Counted from the stretch's first letter, positions 22,131-34,424 are shown. The stretch: 64,000 nucleotides of DNA from Siphonodentalium dalli (GCA_032622095.1 CP136061.1:130524754-130588753); one strand, 5' to 3'. The notes: generated from the sequence alone by a model not told the origin. A program made the numbers and translations.

Positions 22131-23246
22131 TAAATTTATCGTTTTGATCTGTTTTGAACTTTTGACGAGACAGCACTGTCAGATAAGTACTGTTAAAATT
22201 TACGAAAGAAGTTACAAGTAAAATTGGGACCAGCAATTTCTGTTGCGTTACATATACTGTAGTTAGGATACCACCAGTCATTGAACAGGAATCACTTCTC
22301 TATTACTTTCATGGTGTATCATGGCAATTAAGATTCAGTATCAATGCTTACATTACAATTCAGAAGCAGAATACACAGAACACTGATAAGGTGTCATCAC
22401 ACCAAACACCAAGATAAAATATGGTCTCTTTGATGTTATTTAATTTGTACACCCCACTGACTTATCCTATTTCCAGTAGATAAATAAACCCATATTATAT
22501 TAAGCTGACATCGTTTTTCAATACAATATTACCACCATTACTTTGATAGAGGAAAGTTTATTCTCAAAGAGTATAATTATTTTACATGAACTTTATTTTA
22601 ATGGTATATAACTACATATCCAACAAATGAAGCTGAAAATTCATATTTCATGTGCTGCAGGAGCCTTCAAACTCTGGTTGACACTACAGTAACAGTTGAG
22701 GCACAAGCAGACATGTTCACTGGAGAAATGTTAATAGATAGTCCACTTCAGCCGTTTCAGTCAGTTAATAAATTAGAGGAATAATAGTATGACCACTGCT
22801 CCAATCCTGTAGTTAGCCAAAATCAAGGCTTCTTTTACCATGATTTTAATGAACAGAGAACAGAAAATTCCTTAGTTGAAGATTGTCAGATCATCAATTA
22901 CAATAATGTGACTCATCATCCATCCTCCTTCACAATAACATATTGCATGGTAATTTACAAAGCATGTGTATGATATTACACAGCTGAAGATTGTCACACA
23001 TTTGAGAACTGGTCCATAAATACTGTTTGTCATCCACCTTGAATGGGAAATTCAACTCATGGCATTTTGAAGCTAGAAGTAGTAACATATCATTACTGTA
23101 TGGTAGACCTCTACTTCTTCATATAGCACATTGTATATCTGATTCTGTAGTCATCCTGAAAAAATAAATATATGAAGTCAGAATTTTAAATAATTGTTTA
23201 TGTATGTCATGATTTGAACTGAAAAAAATCTATTATAGCATGGATC
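22131..23246. other. no recognisable feature
   Basis: AT-rich sequence (about 1.1 kb). No repeat partner, hairpin or coding signal recognised by eye on either strand. Confidence 0.4.
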
Positions 23247-23250
23247 TTAA

Positions 23251-23647
23251 AGGTACTCAATCTGATTAAGCACCCCTAAAATACTATTTCTTCGGCTTCA
23301 GGGGTTAAAAATAATTAATTTGAGTCGAGGAACCCATCCATCAAAGCTCAGAATGATCAGATATTGATTCTTTTTTTTAATTTGTAATTTTCTCGAGATG
23401 TGTACTAATAATTGCAACAGATTATTTATTCAAACGGACGAAGATGGATAACTCTAAAATGAAGCACTGAGATTTCCTTTTGACCGGATGTTCTGGGCCA
23501 GAAACAAGAGATAACAAAACTTCAAAAATTTATATCTGATCACTCTGAGGGTTGATGGGTAGGTTACTCGACTCGAATCAATTATTTTTTTTACCTCAGA
23601 AGCCAAAGAAATAGTAATTTATGAGGGTCTAATTGGATTGAGTACCT
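23251..23647. mobile_element. TTAA-flanked MITE, copy 1 (397 bp)
   Basis: Termini AGGTACTCAATCTGATTA and its complement (AATTGGATTGAGTACCT), with TTAA on both sides (23247-23250 and 23648-23651). A second copy with identical ends is at 28049-28438, and a degraded third is at 24035-24556. A TTAA target points to the piggyBac or Kolobok groups. The AGG terminus differs from the usual piggyBac CCC. No coding capacity. Confidence 0.9.
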
Positions 23648-24034
23648 TTAACATTTAACCAACCATTTTCAGACACACCTCCCCCAACTTGTTGATGAAA
23701 ATCCACAAATCAGGTTCCAGCTATCTAGGTCACTTGTACCAATGTTCATCATATTTCCCAAACATGAAATGACACACTCTATGATTTCCAGGCTTCAATT
23801 TAAAGATGAATTATCTGTTCCCACAACAAGTATATAGTTTCCTCGGTATAACATAAGAGAAAAGAATCAAAAACACCTACCTGGGAACACTACTATCAAT
23901 TAATATTGATTTCCTTATATAATGTGACTATCAAGTTGCCCTGTGGGACATATATTTGTCACTATTTTTAGAAATAGTTATTGCTCATAACAAACAGAGC
24001 TGTAAACTGTTTAAATATAATCAATATTAAGTAT

Positions 24035-24556
24035 GCATCATCCGATTAGATGCCCCTCAATAAGGCTCAATCTCATATATATTTTGAAGACCTCTGTTTG
24101 TCTGTCTGTATGTTTGTCTGTCATTGATACAAATCTACGATTCTCGGCCGATCGGGACGAAATTGGTACGTGTGTGTAGTTACTATATATTTGGATTCGG
24201 GTGGGAGGATATCTGATTTGAGTCGATGAACCCACCCACCAAAGCTAAGAGTTATTACATATTCATTTTTAAATCTATTATTTTTCACCATCGAGACTTA
24301 ATAGTGGCCTGGGAAAAAGTCAACGGGCCAATGGTCTTGGACCAAATTGCGGATGAAGATAACTCTAAAATCAAGTAGCTTTGTGTTGATAATGAGGCAA
24401 AATTTTCATTGAAAAACATGTTGATAAATAACACATTTTGAGCAATTTTATACTATAATTGACATTATTTTTGAGCAATTAATCGATTCTGATAACTGAA
24501 GCAGCATTTCAAAATATGTTGTTGGAAGCTGAATATATGGGGTTCATTGAATCAAC
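24035..24556. mobile_element. degraded relative of the TTAA-flanked MITE
   Basis: Shares GATTTGAGTCGATGAACCCA, CACCAAAGCTAAGA, AATCTATTATTTTTCA, GATTCTGATAACTGAA and TGTTGTTGGAA with 28049-28438. The terminal repeats are lost, and about 110 bp with TGTCTGTCTGTATG has been inserted near 24095. Confidence 0.7.
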
Positions 24557-25150
24557 TTGAGAGTTTGCACGCTAAATTATACATGAAATGCTTTATATAA
24601 TTATTATACAATGAAGTAAAATAAATAATCACTCCAAATATTAAAAAAACATGTGAGTATAGTTAGTATACAGACTTGTTGGGGCTCAAGTTCCGTGAAA
24701 TATTACATGAGTGGCCAGTGTCAAATTGCATCTTGCAGCATAACACTTTAACATAACAGATAAGTGGACAATTGTTTGCAGGTGTGGTTTGGTTTTGTAT
24801 TTACTACACACCAATATTCAATCAAGTAATAATATTTGTCCACTATCTAGGCAAGTTAGTTATATATTGAACATGGCAAGGAATTAAATTAATTCTCTGG
24901 AACTGGATAGGCTGTCATGCATGATGTCAAATATGTTGCGAGTCTCAATGACATCAGGATTGCACTATCGTGGACAAGCTGAAAAATTATACCAACAATG
25001 TAACTGAATTTACGAAATAAACCAAAATATTGCAGCTGTGTAATTAGAAGTAAAATAAAATAAAGCTTTATTCCACACCTATTGACTATTCAACCAAATC
25101 TCACTATTCAACTGAATACCTATTATTGTATGCCTCTAGTGGAATAGAAG
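24557..25150. other. no recognisable feature
   Basis: AT-rich flank between two mobile elements. Nothing recognised. Confidence 0.4.
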
Positions 25151-26169
25151 CCGGTGTAACACGATATCTTCCCCCTGGGTATCTTCCCCCGCGGGGGAAG
25201 ATACCCCGGGGTATCTTACCCCCCGGGGGGAACATACCCCGGGGTATCTCCCCCCCCACCCTGGGTATCTTCCCCCCACTCATACATTTTTTTTCCCTCA
25301 CTTATTTTATATTATTATGGTAAGAAATGCCGAGAAAACTATTAAATATATATTTTTTTTGGTTATTTTGAAGTTTAACTTAACCCAATAATAGCATAAA
25401 TATGTCAAAATATTACCTTATGATTCTATCGTTTAATTTGCTTTATACAGTCATGAAATGGCGAGAAATTAACTTTATATGAGCAAAATTTGATAGAGTA
25501 AGAATTTGGGGTGGGGGGGGGGGAAAGATACCCAGGCCTGAGTATCTTCCCCCCCACCCAGCACCTACATATGACAAAAATTAAACGTATGATTTTATTG
25601 CTTTAAATAGTCATGATATGGTCAGAAATTAACTTTTTATGACAAAAAGTTGATAGAGTAGGAATTTGGTGTTGGGGAGAGGTCTGAGTATCCCCCCCCC
25701 CCCCCAGCAGCAGAATTAAAAAAAATATATATATAAGTTTATCTCGCCATTTCATAACTATATAAAGCAAATTAAGCAATAAAATCATACTTTTAATTTT
25801 TGTCATATGTAGGTGCTGGGTGAGGGGGAAGATACTCAGGCCTGGGTATCTTCCCCCCCCCAACCCCAAATTCTTACTCTATTAAATTGTTCTCATATAA
25901 AGTTAATTTCTCGCCATTTCATGACAATATAAAGCAAAATAAACGATAAAATCGTAAGGTAATATTTTGATATATTTATGCTATTGTGTGAGGGGTTAAG
26001 TTAAACTTCAAAATATATATTTTTTTTTTAATAGTTTTCTCGGCATTTCTTACCATAATATTATAAAATAAGTGAGGAAAAAAAAATATATGAGTGGGGG
26101 GAAGATACCCAGGGCGGGGGGGGGGGGGGGAAATACCCAGGGGGGGGGGAAGATAAACTGTTACACCGG
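25151..26169. mobile_element. 1.02-kb foldback element with C/G-run modules
   Basis: Ends are CCGGTGTAACA and TGTTACACCGG. Nearly the whole element is one imperfect palindrome centred near 25690: TTACCATAATATTATAAAAT, AGTTAATTTCTCGCCATTTC and CTCAGGCCTGGGTATCTTCC occur in complementary order on the two arms. The module GGGTATCTTCCCCC (itself nearly self-complementary) occurs about ten times, at both ends and at mid-arm, with long C or G runs. The insertion site duplication is unclear. There is no open frame beyond repeat translation. Confidence 0.88.
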
Positions 26170-27289
26170 AACTATTTTTGTTGATGTTGTCATCAAGAAA
26201 GGTGACAAACAGCTATTATAGGTACATTTAGTATGTCAACAATCAGCTTCAGGTGATGTCCCGATCATAACCGGTTATCCATCAGACTTAAATCACAATA
26301 AAGGTAGCTGACTCATGGATTGACACAATGGTGTAGAATAAATACAGAACACAACTTGTACCATAATCTCAAATATTTTATCAAAATCATGGTGGACAGT
26401 GCATAATTACATTCTGCTCGAGTTTTGCTGTCGCAAAATATATCCATGCACCTTCTGCAACTCATTTGATAAAAGATTCTCGATGACACTAGGGGTAACT
26501 TAATTTTAGGATCCCGCAAATATTAAAAAAATCATATTCAATTAAACATGCTGCTGCATGAGTATATGATTCATATTTGATTCAACATCAGCGAAGAATA
26601 TATCTATATAATATCCCCGTTGAGCTTCGCAGTGCTAAAATGAGTGTTCCGTAAAAAGCACACATCGATGACATTGCCGTAGAGTCATAAGCACCCCCTC
26701 ATTATGAAAGTAGTTCATCTGGATGATTGATTTCAGCATCCTGACCGACTGTATATGTGCATGTAGGTTGTGATACATGTGAGTCAGATCATGTAGCCCC
26801 AATGCCTCTCAAAATTAAAAGATTAGTTGAAATGCAAAGTAACATCATTATATTTTACTCACAGACACAGACTGCCATTGGAAATGTTTTGTCCTCTCAC
26901 AAATTCCAGAATTATTGGCAAAGTTGTCTTGCAGCAAATTCAGAGGATCACATCACTCATTCTTACAATAAGCTGAGGTTATCTGCAAAAATTAGTAAAC
27001 ACTTATTACAATATTGTTTTCATTAGAAAAAGCTATTACTCAGACTAGTTATTTAATTTCAATTGTATACATACACATGAAATCTGAATATTGGCCACAG
27101 CAATAACTTCCAGGGCTATAAAATCACATATGTACTTCACCAACATTCATCAGGGACGTGGATGGAGGGTCTCCATTGGGGAGGAACGCACCTTGAATTT
27201 GAAATGTATAAAGCCACCCACCTCCTAAAATATCCAACACATGCACTGACACATGTTGTATTATATCAGACAAGAAGTCAAATTTGTTT
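26170..27289. other. no recognisable feature
   Basis: An 89-codon + frame at 26757-27026 has no domain. Otherwise AT-rich with no repeat partner in the window. Confidence 0.4.
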
Positions 27290-27301
27290 TCAAGTTGGAG
27301 C

Positions 27302-27595
27302 AGGGGCCCCCGGTGATCGAATCGGTAGAGTGCCAGTTGCATTACACTGCCACAGGCCGTCCAGCGCTGACGAAGCTGGTTCGAACCCCGTCATAGGAAG
27401 GCCAAGGGTGACTGGAATCGTGTATCTGGGCAAGTTTGTCAGTTGATTTCTGGGGGTCGGTGGTTTCTACACACAGTGGGACGACTTCTTGGTGAAATCA
27501 AGCCTCTGTGTGGTCTTTTCTCTACCAGTAAAATTGACAATGTCTCGTGTGGCCTGGTGGCTAGAACGACGTTAAACCCTAATAAACCAAACCAA
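27302..27595 (+). mobile_element. tRNA-derived SINE with 12-bp target duplication
   Basis: The head has a Pol III A-box-like GATCGAATCGGTAGAGTGCC and an exact B box GGTTCGAACCCC, 50-60 nt apart, as in tRNA genes. The body ends with GAACGACGTTAAACCCTAAT and an A/C-rich tail. TCAAGTTGGAGC is present directly before (27290-27301) and after (27596-27607), a perfect 12-bp duplication as made by LINE-driven insertion. The acceptor-stem pairing of a working tRNA is missing, so it is a SINE and not a tRNA gene. It may still be transcribed by Pol III. Confidence 0.93.
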
Positions 27596-28048
27596 TCAAG
27601 TTGGAGCCGGTTAAAATTGTGAATTGGAACACAAGTACTAGTAGAATGTCTGCCGAACAGTCTCTTTAACCACAATAATTTATGATGAAATTATCTTGGC
27701 CATTTTTGTCGCAAGCATCCATAGCGACTCAACTCAAATGTTGAGTTATGTTCTGCATAAAACGGGAAAAAGAAGATAAAATAAAAAAAGAGTTTTCTCT
27801 GCATATGAGCTTTGGTAGCAAGTAAAGTGCAAGTGCACTCTGACCGACTTTAAAATCGCAGATGCACAGATTCCCATGGATGGTAATAAATATCTGTGCC
27901 ATTTAAAAAAAATTAACAAAATATGTAGGAATAATGCAGTTTCCCATGGTACTAAATGTCTGTGAAAGTTTTGAAACAATTGACCAAAAATTATAGGAAC
28001 AAAAGCTCAAAGTAATACCCCTGTATAATTTATTGAAAATTTTCTTAA

Positions 28049-28438
28049 AGGTACTCAATCGGATAAAAATTCTCTCAATTACTATTTCAATGGCTTCGGG
28101 GGTAAAAAATATTTGATTCGAGTCGAGGAAGCCACCCATCAAAGCTCAGATTTATTAGATATCGAATTTAGAAATCTATTATTTTTCATTATCAGGAATA
28201 CTTTCTGTCCCAGAAGTTCCCCGAAAAAGCCGACCGACATACTCACGATACTAAATTCCATTGAACAAAATGTTGCTATACAACAGATTTTGGGCAATTA
28301 TATACGACAGTTCACAGTCGTCAGCATTATTTTTGGATAATTATTTGATTCTGATAACTAAATTTAGTGACCTTTGATAAACAAAATTTGTTGTTGGAAT
28401 CTGTTGAGATGGGGACCCTCTGATCGGATTGAGTACCT
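28049..28438. mobile_element. TTAA-flanked MITE, copy 2 (390 bp)
   Basis: Termini AGGTACTCAATCGGAT and complement, with TTAA at 28045-28048 and 28439-28442. The internal block GATTCGAGTCGAGGAAGCCA, CCATCAAAGCTCAGA.TTA matches copy 1 at 23317-23350. Confidence 0.9.
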
Positions 28439-28442
28439 TTAA

Positions 28443-29249
28443 GTCAAAAAGGGGGATAACTAAAAACAATTGGACAGACCTCATAATCACAGGTGCACAG
28501 GTTATCATTGTGGTTGCTGTCTGTGAAATTTGAACATACAAATTGCTAAATCCTATAGCATCTATTGAGTAGCCTCAAGGTTTTAGAAACTTCAGACCTG
28601 ACCTGTTGGTCTAACACAAATTATTCCACACTAATAGATTGTTTGATAATCAATCTACAAAAAGATTTCAACCTATTGTTTCTTGTGAAATTTCCTATAA
28701 ATGTACATGTCTGGAATTCAACGATATTTAGAACAGTTGAAATTTTTTACCAAGGTTGATGGACATAGGTTAATTGTAGCATTACCAGTCTCTGCCCCGG
28801 CTATAGGCTGATATGATATTCGCCGGACATTCGAAGGATATACTTTACACGATACCCTTTTACTGTATACATTGGTCTTTATATCCAGTGATTCTGTCAG
28901 GCTAGTTTATGCAAGTCGAATTCCTGTTTTCACATACCTGCGACTGACGCGTGCGACGACTGAGGTTGTGGCTGATAGAGTTAAACCCATTCGATTTAAA
29001 AATGTGCTTAATTGCGTCAGCCACAACCCCAGTGATTTATATAATATATATGATTTGAAACGTTGCGCCTATATATATAAACCCATCTAGCCTCATGCAT
29101 CAACCGCATGTCTGTAATAGCAGCTTCATACCGACATGGGTTGGCAGACTGTACATTTGTATTTATTGAATTTGTGTGCACCAGTCTCTGTCGAGACTAA
29201 GTCTGCATTAAGTATATGTGACTATAGTTATATACTGGTACGTATATAC
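28443..29249. other. no gene; one short hairpin
   Basis: Only a small inverted repeat is noted: GAGGTTGTGGCTGA at 28963 and its near complement TCAGCCACAACCCC at 29017. The rest is featureless to me. Confidence 0.4.
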
Positions 29250-29484
29250 ATCGTTCGTTCGAAGAGAGGTCCCTGTCGGTAATTGCCGCTCCGCAAATGC
29301 TGCACATGACATGTTCACCTGAATGGCGATCACCACCACCGGGCACTTGCAGTAAAAAGGGCAGTTCGTTCAAAGGGTACGAAGCCCCATGGCTACCCGT
29401 GGGCTTGCTATTGACAGTATTATAAGTAGAGGTGGAGATATTTATTCTTTCGATGTTTCGACACAAGTTTCCAACAACTGAGGT
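29250..29484 (-). CDS. possible host exon, cysteine-pair motif, unidentified
   Basis: The minus strand shows a good acceptor (TTTTTATCACAG) just before 29484, then 78 open codons and a GT donor candidate after 29250 (GTATATACG). The reading is hydrophilic and non-repetitive. It includes TYNTVNSKPTGSHGASYPLN, LPFLLQVPGGGDRHS and a CSICGAAITDRD cysteine pair that could be half of a zinc site. No repeat copy is in the window. Against it: the donor is weak, no neighbouring exon is recognised, and the exon sits inside the large insertion. It may be a chance frame. Function unknown. Confidence 0.3.
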
Positions 29485-30419
29485 CTGTGATAAAAACTAA
29501 TTTTGGCTTTTGATGACTTGTGCATATTCCATTAAAGGCACGTGAGGCCTTAGTTGTCGAAAATATTCATATTTGTTCCAATCACCGTAAACAGAAAAAC
29601 ATTAATACGCATACAGTTTCGTTCATATATACCACGACCATCGCGTAAACAGCATGTTATCATAAAGACCTACTATATTCTACCTAAGCAAGAACCTGAT
29701 TATGTTACAGAAGACAGCACAATGCTACTGGCTAATCACACAAATGGCATAAACGCTCTTTATTACTTCCATATCAGGAATTCACCAACAAAGAACGCTC
29801 TTTATGTTTACCATCATAATATAAACAAACACCAGAAAAGTAACGTTTGATGCTTTTGTTTACATAACAATGGTCAAACATATGACAATAACATACTGTT
29901 TATGCGATATTTCTTATTTGTATACCGGTACGGACAAAGTATGTCAACATTTTGATGTTCTTTCTGTTTGTGGCGGTTTTTGACGGGTGGAAATATTTTC
30001 ACAGGATACCCACCGCCAAGGCCAACCGTACCTTTAATTCGAAACTAGGTGTTGTTGGAAATTGGAAATATGTAATACTATCTACTTAGTGAGCTTTCAG
30101 ACAACCACGATTCAATCATAAGTGGAAGGATTTTCGTCGTAGGAAGTAACCGATAGTTAGCATGCTCACGTCAAAATCACAAGTAAAAAAATAATATCAA
30201 GCACCATTTGATTTTAGATTCAAAATTGTGTCGTATCCACTGTTACAATGTTTCATATGATTCTAGTGCCAATAAACTTATCTTATCTTGTGACATAATC
30301 ACAGTCGTGTGTACATAAAAATCGTGGCTGAAAAGATCGCAAGGTAATCAATCACATGCTATACAAACAACCTACTCAGCTGGACAAAACAAGTCTCCAC
30401 TACTTTAACCGTGGTGTGG
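29485..30419. other. no recognisable feature
   Basis: No domain or repeat partner seen. A 98-codon + frame (29554-29850) looks like chance. Confidence 0.4.
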
Positions 30420-31035
30420 TTAGTGTTGCCACCGCGGCCAAAATGCAAAACCTTCTACACTGATGCTCCACCTACTAACTACAGTTGGGCCGCAGTGTAC
30501 TTGCCATTCGGCCATGGTGTACATGTAGTTGCCACGGTGTACGTTCATTAACCCTTTACCCAACAGAACGGCCCTGTGCCAATGCATTCTCTTATATATG
30601 CGAGTCGACCAATGCGAGGCGACCTATGGTCGACTCGCATATATAAGAGAATGCATTGGCATTGGAATGCAGGGCATAACTATAACTATCACAATGTGGT
30701 CAAGGAGCCGGTTCCAATGATATCCATATTTGTATGGTTCTATTGAGACAGACTGAAGATATTTTAGGCTGTTGAAGCTTTATTTGGCCGGTTTTGGCCG
30801 GTTTGTTGGGTAAAGGGTTAAACTGAAAAAAGACGATACAAACTAGAAATCTAACCATGTTGTACATGCCATTCGGCTCCATTGTAGTTGCCTTTCGGCC
30901 ATGGTGCACTTGCCATTCGGCCGCAGTGTATATACTTCCCGTTCGGCCGTGGTGTACTTGCCATTCGGCCGCGGTTCACTTGCCGTTCGGCCGCAGTGCT
31001 CAACTGCTACAGTTACAAACTCTTGACTCCGCGGC
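30420..31035 (+). repeat. ~30-bp minisatellite, interrupted by a MITE
   Basis: The unit GTGTACTTGCCATTCGGCCG, with about 10 more variable bases, occurs two to three times at 30480-30545 and about six times at 30860-31000, with CATGG/CGCGG/CGCAG variants. The array is cut by the piggyBac-like MITE 30552-30817, so the array is older. The open frames across it (30857-31166) are repeat translation. Confidence 0.8.
30552..30817. mobile_element. piggyBac-type MITE, copy 1 (266 bp)
   Basis: Ends CCCTTTACCCAACA / TGTTGGGTAAAGGG are flanked on both sides by TTAA (30548-30551, 30818-30821), the classic piggyBac signature. An internal hairpin pairs CCAATGCATTCTCTTATATA with its exact complement around a GAGTCGACC loop region (30579-30653). 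A longer copy is at 62124-62505. Confidence 0.93.
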
Positions 31036-31979
31036 CGAACGGCAAATACAATGTGTGCCAATGGACAATTGTTTTGCCCGACAGTCCAGCGGGTACGAGT
31101 ACTACTAGTACGATATCAATCATCGACATCATGACGTACGACAACATGTCAACATCGCAATCATGATCTCATCGGGCCACGATTCCTCCACTTACGTCAG
31201 CTGTCATATACGATTGTATCATGGTTGTCTGAATGTTCACTTATAGGCAGTTATTAATAAATAATATAAATGTATTTTAATTATTTATCACTCACTGTTC
31301 TGTGTTCAGAACTCGACAGAACTTTCACTGAAAGTTTCAGAATGCCTGTGCGTGCATGTTGCCAGTGAACAGTCAGTGAGTGACAGCCTGTTGGAGTTTT
31401 TTTCATTTAGAAAAATGAATATGTAGGCATACTTCACATTGTTGAGAACTGAGTATAATTTAAGGAATAGTACTGCAGAAAGTGCAGTATACGTGTTGTC
31501 GAACACGAAATTATGCGAATTTTTACGGCAGAAATAGAAGGTCAAGGTCGCAGGGAAAGGTAATTTCCGGACACATTTGTTCGATACCTTTACCGGATTC
31601 CGGCTTCCATACTAAGACTAAATAACTTTTGAAATTTGGATATATAGTTATTAGTTCCAACTGCTAGTATAAAATAACATTACCAATTGATGATGAGTCG
31701 AGTGTAAATTCCAGGACTAACGCATTAGCCTACTGTTTCGTCGAATTTACCTTCAATTAACATTATGTAGGGCCTACGAAGTACATGTGTATCTAATTAC
31801 GTTCTTCGTATGTTTGCATAAATATTCTCACCTTTACTAAAGATATTCTTCTTGTATAACGGCTCAAATTCAGTGGTCTTGGTCCTTATTGGAGTCGAAA
31901 CGGTGATCAACACCAACAAACCAATATGGCTTCCAAACTGAGGCAACACGTGTAGAATGAGTGTTCAGTATCAGTGCGC
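31036..31979. other. no recognisable feature
   Basis: AT-rich. A 79-codon minus frame (31545-31306) shows nothing. Confidence 0.4.
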
Positions 31980-32155
31980 ATGTCAATAGTACTCGATACA
32001 CATATATGTTCAAGTGTTTACACATATATGTGTAAATATAGAAAAACATACACAACATGTGTATACACATGTATACAATACTGTATAGATATTGGAGGTA
32101 CACACCATGTGTCCAGCGCCAATGGCATTCTACCTACACAGTAGTTTGCAGAGAG
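31980..32155. repeat. right TACAC-rich end of the 11.8-kb insertion
   Basis: TACACATATATG, TTTACACATATATGTGTAAA, ACATGTGTATACACATGTAT and CTACACAGTAGTTTGCAGAG. Same composition as 20367-20810 and inverted relative to it at the extreme end. Confidence 0.8.
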
Positions 32156-32467
32156 CGCTTGTCGTGGCCGTAGTATAAGCTATCGAATAATTATCTCTTT
32201 CAAATCTACTAACAACTACATATACAAATTTGCAAATACACGATTTCACCCGCGGCTGTACTTATGGGAGGGCGGATGGGACATAATAATTATAAACACT
32301 ACTTGGCACTCCAAACCTTCAGAGACACACCAACCAACACAGTCTGGCCTCAGCTGCTTCCTCATCCGCGACTGCACTACACAACCAGGTCAACGGGTTC
32401 TGACACTCGCACAGGAGTGGAAGACGGGCATGGCACCATCAAGAGTTGAGGAGCCCCAACCGACCTT
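32156..32467 (+). repeat. family R copy 2, right half
   Basis: Continues the copy broken at 20366: CGCTTGTCGTGGCCGTAG, TATAAGCTATCGA, CTACTAACAACTACATATAC, TTGCAAATACACG, CACTACTTGGCACTCCAAAC and GAGGAGCCCCAACCGACCTT, matching 9088-9356 and 9863-10129. It lacks the 496-bp MITE and so provides the empty site. Homology stops after CGACCTTA at 32467. Confidence 0.85.
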
Positions 32468-33405
32468 AACCATTTGAACCCGACTGGCCGAAAACGTTCG
32501 TACACCCGACTGGCCGCAAAAGCGGCCAGCAGCATTCAGTGACATCATAAACATATGTAGCATGTGTATACATGTTATAACCATTGGCATATCCACTTAT
32601 ATCTATGTAAATGATCCCAAGGAACTTCAGCAGTGTCATGGGTGCATGTGTATGAGTTTGTTGCCGACTAGTTGGGGTAGAAAAGCATGCGCATGTGCAC
32701 AGCGCAGAATTCAACAAACGTACATTATTTGAAGCGATTCGGGTAAAGTTCTACATTGTTGCGCGGTTCGCAGGATTGTAGAAAGATACCATTTCGATAA
32801 CTCTTTTTGGTTTAAATTAGTATTGCATACATAATCAGTGTTCTTTCATATGTGAGGAAGGCGCACGCAGTTTCTTATTTGAGTCGATTTGTTTCGCGCA
32901 TGCGCATAGGATAAAATGAATTGCACTACCCGCATCATAGCAATTCAGCAGGACCACCAGCATCATAGCATATTAGCAGGACCACTTGGCCAGTGGTAAA
33001 ATAGTTTGTTTTCCATACGGATATGTGTTTTCAAATAATCATGTAATGATATCTAACATACATGTATATGATCCCATTTATAGGTTTTATTCATCACGGC
33101 CAGATAAACTTTGTATACAGACAGTCTTACCAAACTTAGAATTTTTATTAGGTGCTTTCATTGTAGCTGTAATTACTAGTATTAAAAGAGTGCTCAATAA
33201 AGTTTGTTTTATCATTTATGCTCATTTGGAATTTGGATGCTATTTAATTCTGTTTATCTATATAATTGGCTGCACTGCTAAGTTTTGACTCATTTCAGTC
33301 ATTTGATGTCAGTACATGTAGTTGTCCATCGAAATGGCGAACACAACCAAAGACAAATTACAAGAGGAAAGACAACAAATACATTTGATGTGCACTAAAA
33401 CAGAT
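32468..33405. other. no recognisable feature
   Basis: CGACTGGCCG and GCATCATAGCA each occur twice nearby (32480/32508 and 32932/32960). A 100-codon + frame (32986-33288) has no domain. Confidence 0.4.
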
Positions 33406-33573
33406 ACAGTAGTGCCCTAAGAAATCGACCCCTTAACCACAGCAGAATTATGTGTAACTTTTCAGGATTTAGTCGGATATATGGCTTGTTGCCATTCATC
33501 GGAAAGCTCACCCCGAGTTACCCGTAATTCTGCTGTGGTTAAGGAGTCGATTAATTAGAGCATTACTGTAGTT
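33406..33573. mobile_element. mariner-type palindromic MITE, short copy
   Basis: The ends match TACAGTAATGCTCTAATTA and the complement, then ATCGACTCCTTAACCACAGC on both arms. The loop carries TTTTCAGGATTTAGTCGGAT and CATTCATCGGAAAGCTC. A longer palindromic copy is at 47699-47918. The terminal TA fits Tc1/mariner mobilisation. Confidence 0.85.
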
Positions 33574-34424
33574 ACAAATGTATGTCTAGCCTCCTGTTGT
33601 GTCACTAATAAGATCTTTAATTCACATACGGTACACATGTACATGTACTATATACCCGTTCAAGCGTTTACAAGTGTCAGTCATCGAGAAACTGACCAAA
33701 AGTTTTGGTAGTATATAATATAGGCTAGCACTGCACTTGGGCTACATGTACATGTACTGTAAGTGATTATAATGTACTATTTTTATATTCTGCTGTGAAA
33801 GTGTTGCTGAATGAAATTTAAGTTTACCCCTATATTCTAAGTCCGCTCGACTAAGATGGGTTTTTTCTCGAAAACTGATATCTGAATATACATGTACGTC
33901 TTCCACTGGTTGGTATTCCCTCTAAATTGACTAATTTTAACTGATTAGATTAGCCCTGGTATGGAAAACTCTAACTGTTATAGCCCGATGAGCGGTTTAC
34001 TGCCAACAGCGGTGATGATATGATGACCAGCGTTGTGCATGGCATATGTTGATCCAGGTAAGAATGCTACCATACATTCCAAACATTCATTAAATATCTT
34101 ATTAATAGTAACCCAAACTACACAAGAGACTAGTATAACTAAGATTGGGCTCGATTAATGATGTGACACTTTCAGTACTTCATTTACCAGTAGCAGATAC
34201 TTGTTTGGCGTGTTTGAGGCCTGTGGCACAAGGGCAGCAGAATCAATTAAAATTTCTCTTATTGTAGTGTAGTACATGTACATGAATAGTACCGGTAGTA
34301 CAGCACACAACGAGGTATATAGTACCGGCACATGTACATGTATTCTCTCTGTTTTCACACATGTTTTTTTTCAATTTAACAACACGAGTCTTTTATGACA
34401 CATACTAAAGTGAAAGTAGGCCTA
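33574..34424. other. left flank of the palindrome, no gene
   Basis: Contains several ACATGTACATG strings and TACCGGTA motifs. No match to the right flank (47133 onward) was seen, so the palindrome stops sharply at 34431. Confidence 0.45.

Larger units (their letters stand above)
20367..32155. mobile_element. 11.8-kb insertion with TACAC-rich ends, CGCT duplication
   Basis: Bounded by the two halves of one family R copy in the same orientation, with CGCT present on both sides (20363-20366 and 32156-32159). The left end reads CTCTAAAAAACACTGTGTAG, and the reverse complement of the right end reads CTCTCTGCAAACTACTGTGT. They are imperfect inverted termini. Both ends are built of self-complementary TACAC/GTGTA strings. 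Inside are an inverted repeat, tandem repeats, TTAA-flanked MITEs, a foldback element, a SINE and one possible exon, but no transposase or polymerase. The boundaries are direct observation. That it moved as one unit is inference, since later insertions or nested growth may have enlarged it. Confidence 0.65.

Noticed and set aside
27302-27390. tRNA gene
   Set aside because: Pol III A and B boxes are present, but no proper cloverleaf, and a SINE body with a 12-bp target duplication follows.
30857-31166. Open frames across the GGCCGCAGTGTACTTGCC-type array
   Set aside because: Repeat translation (PFG..A.RP repeats) in several frames; no coding evidence.
31036-31979. Host gene between the minisatellite and the right end of the insertion
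   Set aside because: Only a 79-codon frame of ordinary AT-rich sequence, no splice pattern.
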